DNA of 64,000 bases, from contig NZ_JBIBGL010000015.1 in assembly GCF_042956465.1 (NCBI RefSeq), positions 1-64,000 on the forward strand. The letters are read 5' to 3'. This DNA is from Embleya sp042956465 (GTDB lineage: Bacteria; Actinomycetota; Actinomycetes; Streptomycetales; Streptomycetaceae). The notes below the pieces were generated by a model that worked only from the letters and a program-made list of their open reading frames with translations, did not search any database and was not told where the DNA came from. Positions 52,265 through 60,593 of this stretch are shown here, piece by piece. Numbering within the stretch: position 1 is the stretch's first letter; each line of letters begins with the position of its first letter. A program made the translations under genes and the position numbers.

Positions 52265-52909
52265 ATGAATGTCCTGCTCGACAACTTCACCCTGTTCCGC
52301 AAGGGCTTCGTGGGCACGCTCGAACTCACCCTGGTCGCCTCGGCGATCGCGCTCGGGCTCGGGGTGCTGATGGCCGGGTGCCGGGTCTCTCCGGTCCGGC
52401 CGCTGCGCATGCTCGGCGGCGTGTGGGTCACCGTGCTTCGCAACACCCCGCTCACCCTCCTGTTCTTCGCCGTCGTGCTGGGTCTGCCGCGATTCGGCGT
52501 GGTGCTCCCGTTCTTCACCCTCGCGGTGCTCGCCCTGGGTTGCTACACCTCGGCGTTCATCTGCGAAGCGGTCCGCGCGGGCATCAACACCGTGCCGGTC
52601 GGCCAGGGCGAGGCAGCCCGCAGTCTGGGGATGAACTTCGGTCAGACGCTCAACCTGATCGTGTTACCGCAGGCGGTGCGCGCGGTGATCCCGCCGGTGG
52701 GCAGCACGCTGATCGCGCTCGCCAAGAACACCGCGATCGCCGGTTCGTTCAGCGTCGTCGAACTGCTGGGCACATACCGCACGCTCAACGAACTCGGCTA
52801 CGACATTGTCATCACGTTCATGTGGATCGCGATCGGCTACCTGATCATCACGCTGTCCATCAGCGCCCTGTTCCGCTTCCTGGAGAAGCGCCTGGAGGTG
52901 GCCCGATGA
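52265..52909 (+). CDS. Amino acid ABC transporter permease (GluC-like)
   Basis: This 214-residue permease has about five TM segments and the HisM/GlnP-type loop EAVRAGINTVPVGQGEAARSLG. That loop is the EAA motif that docks with the ATPase. GGAGGG lies 8 bases before ATG 52265. Its stop overlaps the next permease start (ATGA). With that protein it forms the heterodimeric membrane channel of the importer. Confidence 0.94.
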   Translation: MNVLLDNFTLFRKGFVGTLELTLVASAIALGLGVLMAGCRVSPVRPLRMLGGVWVTVLRNTPLTLLFFAVVLGLPRFGVVLPFFTLAVLALGCYTSAFICEAVRAGINTVPVGQGEAARSLGMNFGQTLNLIVLPQAVRAVIPPVGSTLIALAKNTAIAGSFSVVELLGTYRTLNELGYDIVITFMWIAIGYLIITLSISALFRFLEKRLEVAR

Positions 52910-53715
52910 GCATCGAGACTTCGGCGCTGTACGACGTCCCCGGGCCCAAGGCCCTGGCCCGACACCGCACGTACGGCCTGGTCGTCACCGTGCTGTTGCT
53001 CGGTGTGCTGGCGTGGGTGGTCTACAAGCTGTTCGACACCGACCAGTTCGCCCACGACAAGTGGGCGCCGTTCGAATACGTGGGCGTACAGAAGCTGTTG
53101 CTCCGCGGCCTGGGGCACACCCTCCAGGTCTTCGCGTGGGCGGCGGTGCTCTCGCTGGCCTTCGGCGCCGTGTTCGCGGCCGGCCGGCTCTCCGAACACC
53201 GGGTGGTCCGCTGGTTCTCGGGCCTGGTGGTGGAGTTCTTCCGGGCCATGCCGGTGCTGGTGATGATCTTCTTCATCTTCATCGCGATGAAGGTCGAACC
53301 CCGACTGGCGTTGATCTGCGGACTGACCCTGTACAACGGATCGGTCCTGGCCGAGGTCTTCCGCGGTGGCGTCAACGCGGTCCCCAAGGGCCAGCGCGAG
53401 GCGGCCTACGCGCTGGGCATGCGCAAGACCGCGGTCATGGTGCACATCCTGATCCCGCAGGCGGTCCGCACCATGTTGCCCACGATCATCAGCCAGTTGG
53501 TGGTCACCCTCAAGGACACCTCGCTGGGCTACCTGATCTCCTACGAGGAATTCCTCTACGCCGGCAAGCAGATCGCCACCAACCTCGACTACAGCCTGCC
53601 GTTCATCCCGGTCGTCATCGTGATCGCACCGATCTACATCGGCATGTGCATGCTTCTCTCCGGCCTGGCCCGCTACCTGGAGAGCAGCGGCAGACGCCGG
53701 CACCGGACCGCCTGA
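52906..53715 (+). CDS. Amino acid ABC transporter permease (GluD-like)
   Basis: This 269-residue permease has an N-terminal TM, then a core of five TMs with the EAA-type loop EVFRGGVNAVPKGQREAAYALG. RAMPVLVMIFFIFI is typical of the second glutamate permease. The start ATG overlaps the preceding stop (ATGA). It is the last gene of the operon and is followed by a strong terminator. Confidence 0.94.
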   Translation: MSIETSALYDVPGPKALARHRTYGLVVTVLLLGVLAWVVYKLFDTDQFAHDKWAPFEYVGVQKLLLRGLGHTLQVFAWAAVLSLAFGAVFAAGRLSEHRVVRWFSGLVVEFFRAMPVLVMIFFIFIAMKVEPRLALICGLTLYNGSVLAEVFRGGVNAVPKGQREAAYALGMRKTAVMVHILIPQAVRTMLPTIISQLVVTLKDTSLGYLISYEEFLYAGKQIATNLDYSLPFIPVVIVIAPIYIGMCMLLSGLARYLESSGRRRHRTA

Positions 53716-53764
53716 CCACGCCGCGGCCACACGCGTGGGCCCGGGCGCCGACCAAGGTCGCGGA

Positions 53765-53788
53765 CGGCGGCCCGAGTTCGGGCCGCCG
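53765..53788 (+). terminator. Terminator of the ABC importer operon
   Basis: A perfect 11-bp stem (CGGCGGCCCGA / TCGGGCCGCCG) with a tight GT loop lies 50 bp after the last permease. The remaining 53789-53942 is upstream region of the RING gene. Confidence 0.75.
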
Positions 53789-53942
53789 CCGGCGAAATAA
53801 CCCTTCGATGGCGGGCCGTTCGACGCGCTAGGGTCAGCCTGCGGGGGCGGCTCCGCGGTGTGCTTCCTTCTCACTCTTCGATAACAGACAGCGCGCCCAC
53901 TCTCCGCCCTCGCTTCGTCTTTTCTTCGGGGGAAACCGGTCC

Positions 53943-56561
53943 ATGAGTGGTGGCGTGCGCAGCGTCGTTCGCGTCGATACGAGCACGGCGGCCGATGATC
54001 TCGACGGCCTGCTGGTGCGCCGACTCGCGAGCGTGTATGTCGACGCGAAGCGGGTGGTCCGTCCGGACCGGGTGGGCGTGAACACCCGCGGGATCGCCGC
54101 GCTGGAAGCGGACCTGGTGCAGCGCGGCCATGTGCTGACCGCACCGTTGAGGACCGCGCTGGCGGGCCTGCGGCCGGTGGATCTGGCCACGCACGGAATG
54201 CGGCTGCTGGCCCGGCTGGATGCCCGGCTGGGCAACGACCGCCGGCACCGGCCCCTGTTCGCCGGGTTCCCGGCGCAGGTGCCGAACTACGCGCAGGCGC
54301 GGTACTCCACCCGGATCCGGGCGTTCCTGCTCAACCAACCGAACCAGCCCTGCGCGATCTGCGGCCGGGCCGGCGACATCGGCGCACTCGCGCCCTGCGC
54401 GCACCTGCTGTGCTCGACGTGCGCACCGGTCGAGGAGTTGCGCGCATGTCCCGTGTGCGCCGAGCCGATCCGCCTGCGCAAGCCGCATCTGACCCCGGCC
54501 GGCAACCGGACCGCGGACATGCTCGTCCCGCTCACCGGCACCCTGGCGCCGCTCCGGCTCGGCGTCGACCGCGAGGCGGACGCCCTCGGCGAACTGCTTG
54601 CCCTGCTCGCTCGACGCACCCCGCTCGGGCCGCAGGACCGGCACGATCTGATCCTCCTCGCCGCCCACGCGCCGACCGACGCCGAGCGGTGGTTGCCCAC
54701 CGAGATCCCGGTGCGCGAAAGCAAGGCCGTCGTCCTCGCCGGCCTGCTTCCCGACCACCTGCCCGCCGGCCGGCTGGACACCGCGACCGACGTGCTGCGG
54801 GTGTTGTGGGCCTGGTCGGGCGCCCATCCCGATCTGCTCACCCCGCCTCGGCTGCGCACGGTGCCGCGTCGACTGCGCCGCACGCTGCTCGCGGTGCTGG
54901 ACGGGCTCCCGCCGGAGCACGTGTACGAGGACCTGCACCGGCATCGCCAGGCCTGGCTGCGCGCGGGCGAACTGCTGCACCCCTTCGACTACATCGGCGC
55001 GTATCCAACCGCCGCGCTCGCGTTCGCGGCGCTGCGCGGCACCGATCCGCAGGCCCATCGGGCCGGGCCCGCCTTGCTGCTCGCCGCCGAGGCGCACGGC
55101 GACGCGGTGACGGTCGTGGCGGACCGGATCGTGGTGCGCACCTTCGCGTCCCGGGTCGAAACGCTGCTCGCGGCCGGCGACACGGCCGGCGCGACCGAGC
55201 TGCTGGTCCGGCGTCCCGGCGAGCTGGTGCGCCGGCTGCACCACCTGCTCCGGGTTCGGGGCGGCAGCGGCGAAACCTCGCTGCCCGCCGAGCTCGACGC
55301 CGCGCTGCCGGGCGTGCTGCGCCGGGTCGGCCCCGGGCCGCTGCTCGGCGCGTGGGGTCGGCTGCGGGCCGAACGCACGGCGGGGGAACGGCGGGTGTGG
55401 TTCCCGCGCGGCAGCGTCGCGGGAGCGTACGCGCGCAACGACCCGGGCGCGCCCGTCCCGATCGCGCTCAGCGCCCCGGTCTGCGTCCTCATCGAGCGGG
55501 AACTGACGCGCCGGGCGCTGGAGTTGCCGCGGCACGAGGTCGCGCTTCTGGACGCCGGACTGGACGACCTGATCGCGCCGTTCGCCGAACACTCCACCGC
55601 AAAGGCGCTGGTCGCGATCCCGCGCGGAAGCACCCAGCCGATGCCGCGCGGCGGTCGGATCCGGCTGTTCCTGCACTGGATGCAGGCCGCGGACCAGCGG
55701 GTCGACCTGGACCTGTCGATCGCACTGTACGACGCGAATTGGGAATACCTCGGCCTGTGCGACTACACGAACCTGGTCTACGGCCCGGACCGCGCGATGG
55801 TGCACTCGGGTGACTTCACCTCGGCGCCCGCACCGCACGGCGCGACCGAGTTCGTGGATCTGGACATCGCCAGGCTGGCCGCGCAGGACGTCCGGTACGC
55901 CGTCGTGGTCGTCTTCAGCTACAACGACGTGGCGTTCGACGACCTGCTCGACGCGTTCGCCGGCTTCCAGGACCTGGACGCGGTGGCCGCCGGGCGCACG
56001 TTCGACCCGAGTGCGGTCCGGCAGCGCTTCGACCTGGCGGGCGACGCGCGGATCTGCGTCCCGATGACCGTCGACCTGGCCGCGGGCACCGCCCAGTGGA
56101 CCGACCTGAACCTGTCCGGCCAGGACGGCCTGCACAACGTCTTCCGGCACACCGATCGCCTCGCCGAACTGGCCCGCGACCTGCGTATCCACTTCGCCCC
56201 GGGAGGCCGGGCCACGCTCGGCGACCTGGCCCGGATCATCGCCGCCGCGACCACCGACCGGGTGCTGATCCGCGGTCGGCGCGCGGGGGAGGTCACCGAG
56301 TACCGCCGGGCCGCCGACGAGGACGCCGACGCCTTCGCGGCCCGCCTGCGCGACGGCGTCGGCGGTATCGCGGCCCACCTCGACGCGGGCGAGGAACTCG
56401 TCGCCGGCCGCGCGTTCGTGGCCCTCGTCCACGGTGACATCCCGATCACCGGCGGGGGCACCCTGTACCGCCTCTACCCGGGCCCCGCCGACACCGCACC
56501 CGCCGAGATGCGGCGCTGGTCGGCGCCGGACCTGGCTTCGGCCTTGGGCCCGACGGAGTAG
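53943..56561 (+). CDS. RING-finger protein with TerD-like domain (MXAN_6230/SCO0854-type)
   Basis: This 872-residue cytosolic protein contains a bona fide C3HC4 RING pattern: Cys137, Cys140, Cys152, His154, Cys157, Cys160, Cys169, Cys172 (spacing C-2-C-11-C-1-H-2-C-2-C-8-C-2-C). The flanking part is helical. The C-terminal third has a TerD/CABP-like beta-sandwich (GGRIRLFLHWMQ, DLSIALYDANW, FVDLDIARLAAQ, VVVFSYNDVAFDDL, about 575-680). The layout recalls the SCO0854 family known from Streptomyces and Myxococcus. RING domains act as ubiquitin ligases in eukaryotes, but no ubiquitin-like gene is present here. Its biochemical activity is unknown; TerD proteins belong to stress and phage-related Ter systems. 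GGGGGA lies 9 bases before ATG 53943. Confidence 0.85.
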   Translation: MSGGVRSVVRVDTSTAADDLDGLLVRRLASVYVDAKRVVRPDRVGVNTRGIAALEADLVQRGHVLTAPLRTALAGLRPVDLATHGMRLLARLDARLGNDRRHRPLFAGFPAQVPNYAQARYSTRIRAFLLNQPNQPCAICGRAGDIGALAPCAHLLCSTCAPVEELRACPVCAEPIRLRKPHLTPAGNRTADMLVPLTGTLAPLRLGVDREADALGELLALLARRTPLGPQDRHDLILLAAHAPTDAERWLPTEIPVRESKAVVLAGLLPDHLPAGRLDTATDVLRVLWAWSGAHPDLLTPPRLRTVPRRLRRTLLAVLDGLPPEHVYEDLHRHRQAWLRAGELLHPFDYIGAYPTAALAFAALRGTDPQAHRAGPALLLAAEAHGDAVTVVADRIVVRTFASRVETLLAAGDTAGATELLVRRPGELVRRLHHLLRVRGGSGETSLPAELDAALPGVLRRVGPGPLLGAWGRLRAERTAGERRVWFPRGSVAGAYARNDPGAPVPIALSAPVCVLIERELTRRALELPRHEVALLDAGLDDLIAPFAEHSTAKALVAIPRGSTQPMPRGGRIRLFLHWMQAADQRVDLDLSIALYDANWEYLGLCDYTNLVYGPDRAMVHSGDFTSAPAPHGATEFVDLDIARLAAQDVRYAVVVVFSYNDVAFDDLLDAFAGFQDLDAVAAGRTFDPSAVRQRFDLAGDARICVPMTVDLAAGTAQWTDLNLSGQDGLHNVFRHTDRLAELARDLRIHFAPGGRATLGDLARIIAAATTDRVLIRGRRAGEVTEYRRAADEDADAFAARLRDGVGGIAAHLDAGEELVAGRAFVALVHGDIPITGGGTLYRLYPGPADTAPAEMRRWSAPDLASALGPTE

Positions 56562-56628
56562 GCCACCGGCCCAGCCGCCGCCGAGCGCCGCCGGCGGCGT
56601 CGATGTGGTCGACTCCCGCGGACTCGCC

Positions 56629-57996
56629 TCAACGCGCCGCGACCGCCCGCCGCCGGTCCCACGCGACCGCGAGGTACGCGGTCGCGCCCGCGAGCGCGAA
56701 CGAGAACAGCGAGGCCGAGGTCCACGTCTGCGCGTGGATGTGCAGCGCGTCCTGGATGTGGCCCCAGAACGTCGCCCACCACTCGACCGAACCCGGGTTG
56801 ATCAGCTGGTACATGCAAAAGCCCAGCGCCCACGGCGCGATCATCACCCAGCGGGCCGGCGCGTGGTCGCCCAGGTCCCAGCCGGCCCGCCCGCGCCCGA
56901 CGAACAGGTCCACCGCGAGCACGCCCAGCAGCGGGATGAAGATCGAGCCGATCAGCGACAGGAAGCTCGCGTAGGTGTCGAAGTCGTTCACCATCAGCGC
57001 GAACGCGGTGACCAGCGCACCCACACCCAGGCACAACACCCGGCGGTCCACGCGCGGCGCGAGGTTCTGGATGGACATCGCGGTGCTGTAGACGTTGGCG
57101 AAGCTCTGGTCCACCTCGCGCACGACCAGGACGGCGAAGAAGACCCAGCCGGCGGTGACACCCAGGAACGAGTCGAAAATCTTGTCCGGGTCGCCGCCCA
57201 CCTGGGCGAGGGCGACCAGGCCGAGCAGGTAGCACCAGATGCTGGTGATCGAGAATCCGCTCAGCGCGGCCCAGAATGCGGGCTTGGTGCCGCGCGAGTG
57301 GCGGGTGTAGTCGGACGCGAGCGGGACCCAGGAGACCGCGACCGCGAGCGCCGCGTCCATCGCCGGGAAGAACCCGGACCACGAACCCTCGGTCATCGGC
57401 GGCAGGCCCTCGCGCCACAGCTGGACCGAGAAGTAGAGCATCGCGATGCCCACCGCGACCGTCACGTAGCGGCGCAGGATCCGCAGCATGCCCAGCGGGC
57501 GCAGCGTCATCGCCGTGGTGACCGTGCCGGCGGCGACGATGTACAGCCAGTGCGGGCCGTCACCGTCGGTCATCGCCTCGATGCCGATCGAGATCACCAA
57601 CAGCTCGAAGGTGCCCCAGCCGATGCACTGGACGATGTTGAACACCGTCGGCACGTACGAGATCTTCGTGCCGAACAGGCCACGCAGCACGGTCATCGCG
57701 GGCGCACCGCTGCGCGCACCGGGGATGCCGGCGACCGCGACCATGAGGGTGCCGATCAGCGTGCCGCCGACGGCCGCGACGATCGCGGCGACCATCGACA
57801 GTTGCGGATACCCCGCCGGGGCCAGCACGTACAGCGCGCCGGAGAAGCCGAGCAGGCTCACACCGAGGTTGGCCCAGAACGCCGCCTGGTCGCGGAACCC
57901 GAGGGTGCGCGGCGGTGCGGTGTCCAGGATCAGGGGCGCCTCGGCGCCGCCGTGCGGCACCTCGGGGCGTGCGTCGTCGATGACCGGAGCCGACAT
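56629..57996 (-). CDS. cytX: NCS1-family permease, probable hydroxymethylpyrimidine transporter
   Basis: This 455-residue membrane protein has about 12 TM segments and the NCS1 (cytosine/purine permease) signatures FWANLGVSLLGFSGALYVL near TM1 and VSWVPLASDYTRHS mid-protein. A TPP riboswitch directly precedes it. That marks it as a thiamine-pathway transporter of the CytX type, thought to import the pyrimidine moiety HMP or a related thiamine precursor. ATG 57996 has GCAGG 7 bases upstream, immediately after the riboswitch 3' stem, so control of translation by masking the ribosome site is plausible. No other thiamine gene lies in the window. Confidence 0.88.
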   Translation of the reverse strand: MSAPVIDDARPEVPHGGAEAPLILDTAPPRTLGFRDQAAFWANLGVSLLGFSGALYVLAPAGYPQLSMVAAIVAAVGGTLIGTLMVAVAGIPGARSGAPAMTVLRGLFGTKISYVPTVFNIVQCIGWGTFELLVISIGIEAMTDGDGPHWLYIVAAGTVTTAMTLRPLGMLRILRRYVTVAVGIAMLYFSVQLWREGLPPMTEGSWSGFFPAMDAALAVAVSWVPLASDYTRHSRGTKPAFWAALSGFSITSIWCYLLGLVALAQVGGDPDKIFDSFLGVTAGWVFFAVLVVREVDQSFANVYSTAMSIQNLAPRVDRRVLCLGVGALVTAFALMVNDFDTYASFLSLIGSIFIPLLGVLAVDLFVGRGRAGWDLGDHAPARWVMIAPWALGFCMYQLINPGSVEWWATFWGHIQDALHIHAQTWTSASLFSFALAGATAYLAVAWDRRRAVAAR

Positions 57997-58009
57997 GGCT
58001 CTACCTGCT

Positions 58010-58120
58010 CTCCCTACGCCGGCATTACCCGGACAGGTTCAAGCGGTCGGTGGCCCCGGGCGCGTCGGCTAGTCGCCGACACCCCATGCCGCCCTCTCAG
58101 CCCGGTTGGTCCGAGCTCCC
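58010..58120 (-). promoter_or_regulatory. Thiamine pyrophosphate (TPP) riboswitch
   Basis: On the minus strand GGGAGCTC opens the element, followed by GGGCTGAGAGGGC with the conserved CTGAGA. An extra stem follows, then GCTTGAACCTGTCCGGGTAATGCCGGCGTAGGGAG, the classical THI-box 3' half given here only by position (58010-58045). It ends 14 bases before the permease ATG. Confidence 0.92.
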
Positions 58121-58591
58121 GCGATGGCGTGGCGAACAGTACGCGCCACGCGACCCACTTGGGAAGGCGGGGTGCCAAAACGAGCCCGGGGACGGCTCGC
58201 CGAGCGGTCGCCGGGCGCCGTCACGGGCCATCGCCACGCGCCCGACCGCGAGGGGATCCACCCGGCGACCACGGGCCGTCCTCACGCGTGGGCGAGGTGG
58301 GCGGTCGGGTGTGGGCGAGACGCACCACCGCGAATGGCGAGGCGTGCGGTTGCATCCGGGCCCGAGCACCGCCGTAACCGGCGAGACGCGCGATCACCTC
58401 CAGGAGAGACGCACCACCACGAGCGAGTAAGCCACCCGGTCCGAGCAGGACGCACAACCACGAGCGGGCAAGACGCGCGGCCACGAGCGGGCGAGGCGGG
58501 CGATGGCCTCCAAGCGGGCGTGGACGCGCCACCGCGACTGGGTGGACGACGCCGCTTCGTGTGCGTGCGGCTCGCCGGATCGGGTGGGGGC
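58121..58591. other. 470-bp intergenic region with degenerate direct repeats
   Basis: No gene is supported between the TPP riboswitch and the CHAT gene stop. Variants of GGCGAGACGCACCACC and ACGAGCGGGCRAGRCG recur irregularly from about 58270 to 58510. They may be remnants of an expanded repeat; no hairpin terminator stands out. Confidence 0.5.
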
Positions 58592-59794
58592 TCACCAGCC
58601 CGAGTGGGTGAATGCCGGCCAGGCGGTCAGGTCGTCCGGGGCGATCGCGCGGGCTCGGGCGGCCAGTTCGGCCGGCATCGCGGCGGGGATTCCGCGCTTG
58701 GGGTCGCGCAGCCACAACTGCGCCGTGCGGACGGCCTGGGCCGGCGGCAAGTCACGGCGGTCGAGGTAGTGGTGGGCCATGTACAGCACCAGCGCGGTGG
58801 TCGTCTCGTCCACCGGCCACAACGTCGACACCACCGTGTGGGTGCCCGCCGCCAGGTACTCGGCGCCCACCCGCCAGGTCTCGTCGTGACCGCCGGCCGG
58901 CACGAACGCGATCGGGTCACCGGCGGCCCGCCCGATCTCGATCGCATACCGCCGGGCCCGCGCGCTCGCCGGCCGCGCCGCGACCTCGCACAGCAGGCGC
59001 GGCGCGCCGATGTACGAGATCTGCGCGTTCTGGAGCGCATGCCGGCGGCGGCCGTCGACGAGTGTCCAGGCCGCATGCCACGGCACCATGCCCAACGGTC
59101 CGGCGGGCAGCAGGACCAGGGACGGCGCGCGGCCGAAAGAGCCGGGCACCGCGGTCAGTACCGGTTCCATCACCGTGGTCCAGGCCCATTCGCCCAGCGC
59201 ATCGAGCATGTCGGCCCAGTTCTCCCGGTCGCCTCCGGCCAGGTCCAGGCCGTAGTCGAGTTCGGGCAGGTCGAGCACCCGCGTCGTGCCATCGGCATCG
59301 GTCAACACCGCGGCGCCCGGCACGAGTTGCACAAGTGCGTCGCTGCCGAGTCGGCCGAGTGCGGCGGCGATCTCGGCGGCAGGCGGCGGGTCGAGCAGGG
59401 TGCGCCACGGCGTGCCGCGCGGGTCGAGGCCGACCCGGGCCGAGGCCACCTGCGCGGCGGCCCGGAACAGGTGGGCGTCCGCCGGTGCGGTCCGATGTGC
59501 GCGCCGGAAGCAGATCCGCGCCTGATCCCAGGCCGGCCGGCCGTCGGTGGTCGCCGCGCTCGCGGCGTACGCGATGCCCGCCGCATAGGCGAATTCCGGC
59601 CAGCGTGTATCGGCAACGTCCAGCGCGCCGAGCGCGTCCGTCAGCAACTCGATCGCCTCCGCGAACAAGTCGCGCACGGCGTCCGGAGCCTCGTCCGTCG
59701 ACTCCGCGCCCAGCGCTTCGGCACACCGTGCCCGCCCGCGCTCGCCCCGTTCCCACGCCCGCCGCGTCTCCGCGTCGACGTCCTCCACGCTCAC
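58592..59794 (-). CDS. CHAT-domain-like protein lacking a visible catalytic dyad
   Basis: This protein of about 400 residues has a helical N-terminal half and a C-terminal CHAT-like region. Recognisable blocks are SLVLLPAGPLGMVPWHAAW and EYLAAGTHTVVSTLWPVDET. Between them, where CHAT proteases carry the His of a HxxCHG-like block and the Cys of LSAC, only about 75 residues remain and neither motif is seen. It is probably a shortened, inactive CHAT fold. GTG 59794 or GTG 59788 is the likely start; the frame is open to 60184, but that part is Gly/Arg low complexity. No gasdermin- or peptidase-type partner is adjacent. Confidence 0.7.
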   Translation of the reverse strand: MSVEDVDAETRRAWERGERGRARCAEALGAESTDEAPDAVRDLFAEAIELLTDALGALDVADTRWPEFAYAAGIAYAASAATTDGRPAWDQARICFRRAHRTAPADAHLFRAAAQVASARVGLDPRGTPWRTLLDPPPAAEIAAALGRLGSDALVQLVPGAAVLTDADGTTRVLDLPELDYGLDLAGGDRENWADMLDALGEWAWTTVMEPVLTAVPGSFGRAPSLVLLPAGPLGMVPWHAAWTLVDGRRRHALQNAQISYIGAPRLLCEVAARPASARARRYAIEIGRAAGDPIAFVPAGGHDETWRVGAEYLAAGTHTVVSTLWPVDETTTALVLYMAHHYLDRRDLPPAQAVRTAQLWLRDPKRGIPAAMPAELAARARAIAPDDLTAWPAFTHSGW

Positions 59795-60593
59795 CCCCGC
59801 TAGCCCCCGCTCGCCGGGACCACGGTACCGGGGCGGGAAGCACCCCTCACCGCGATCGCGGCCGCGGCCGCGGCCGCGGCCGAAGATCACCCCGGGGAGC
59901 GCGCCGGGACTTCCGCCACCGCCGTGCGTCCGACTCCCCCACCGGCTCACGCCCCGGTCAGCCGCCGCGTCTACGTCGTGCCCGGCTCGCGCCATCCCGC
60001 CCCGGATCAACATGCCCAAAAACGCGCCGAGTCGGGCGTGAGCGCCTCGTCGGCCGGCACGAGCCGACCCTCCGGATCGAAGCCGAACTCGAACCCTGCC
60101 GCCCGCCTCCAGCGTCGCCTTACCCAGTGCGCACCATCCCGGCGTCGCCTTACCCGGCTCCTCCCACCCCACCGAAATCACCACGCCTGCCGCCCCACGC
60201 GGGCGTACCGGGCCGCGCGGCCGCCCAGGGATGCCGCTCCCCCGACTCAGGCCGCCTCGCCCGAATCACCCCAAGCCGCCGGCCCGCACCGCGTCGCCGC
60301 CCGGACCGCTCCGGCCGTATCACGACGAGTCGCCCCGCCGCACCGTCCCACTCAAGCCCGGCGCCGCACCGCCTCGCTTCACCGCCGCGTCACGGCACCC
60401 CACCGCCATCACCGTTCGCCCCCGCCGCCGCCGTCGGAACCGTGCGAAGCGGAGTTCCCCGTGGCCCTTCCGTCCTGATTTACCGGCGCGTAACTTACTC
60501 GTGAGTCACCTTCAGACGCCGTCCCTGGGCGTCGCTTCACCATGCTTTCTCGCGGGTCGGGCCACGCCCCGACCATGACGTCAGGAGACCCTC
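59795..60593. other. About 800 bp without a supported gene
   Basis: The region is C-rich on the plus strand and its open frames have no protein-like composition. It contains a GGCCGC hexamer run (59860-59882) and a duplicated GGCGTCGCCTTACCC near 60110-60150. It also contains TTACTCGTGAGTCA (60495-60508), an inverted repeat about 90 bp before the secreted hydrolase that may be its operator. Confidence 0.55.
59860..59882. repeat. GGCCGC hexanucleotide run
   Basis: Nearly four uninterrupted GCGGCC/GGCCGC units lie 66 bp upstream of the CHAT gene start. The run is self-complementary and can form a hairpin. Confidence 0.8.

Noticed and set aside
58270..58510. Minisatellite or CRISPR in the CytX-CHAT gap
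   Set aside because: The recurring GAGCGGGC/GACGCACC words have irregular spacing and weak identity, so no defined repeat unit could be set.
59795..60184. Upstream extension of the CHAT gene by 130 codons
   Set aside because: The extra N-terminus is Gly/Arg low complexity across a GGCCGC run; a GTG with a G-rich site at 59794 is more credible.
59924..60478. Possible gene of 184 codons on the plus strand
   Set aside because: Pro/Arg/Ser/Ala composition, no ribosome site and no motif; treated as non-coding.
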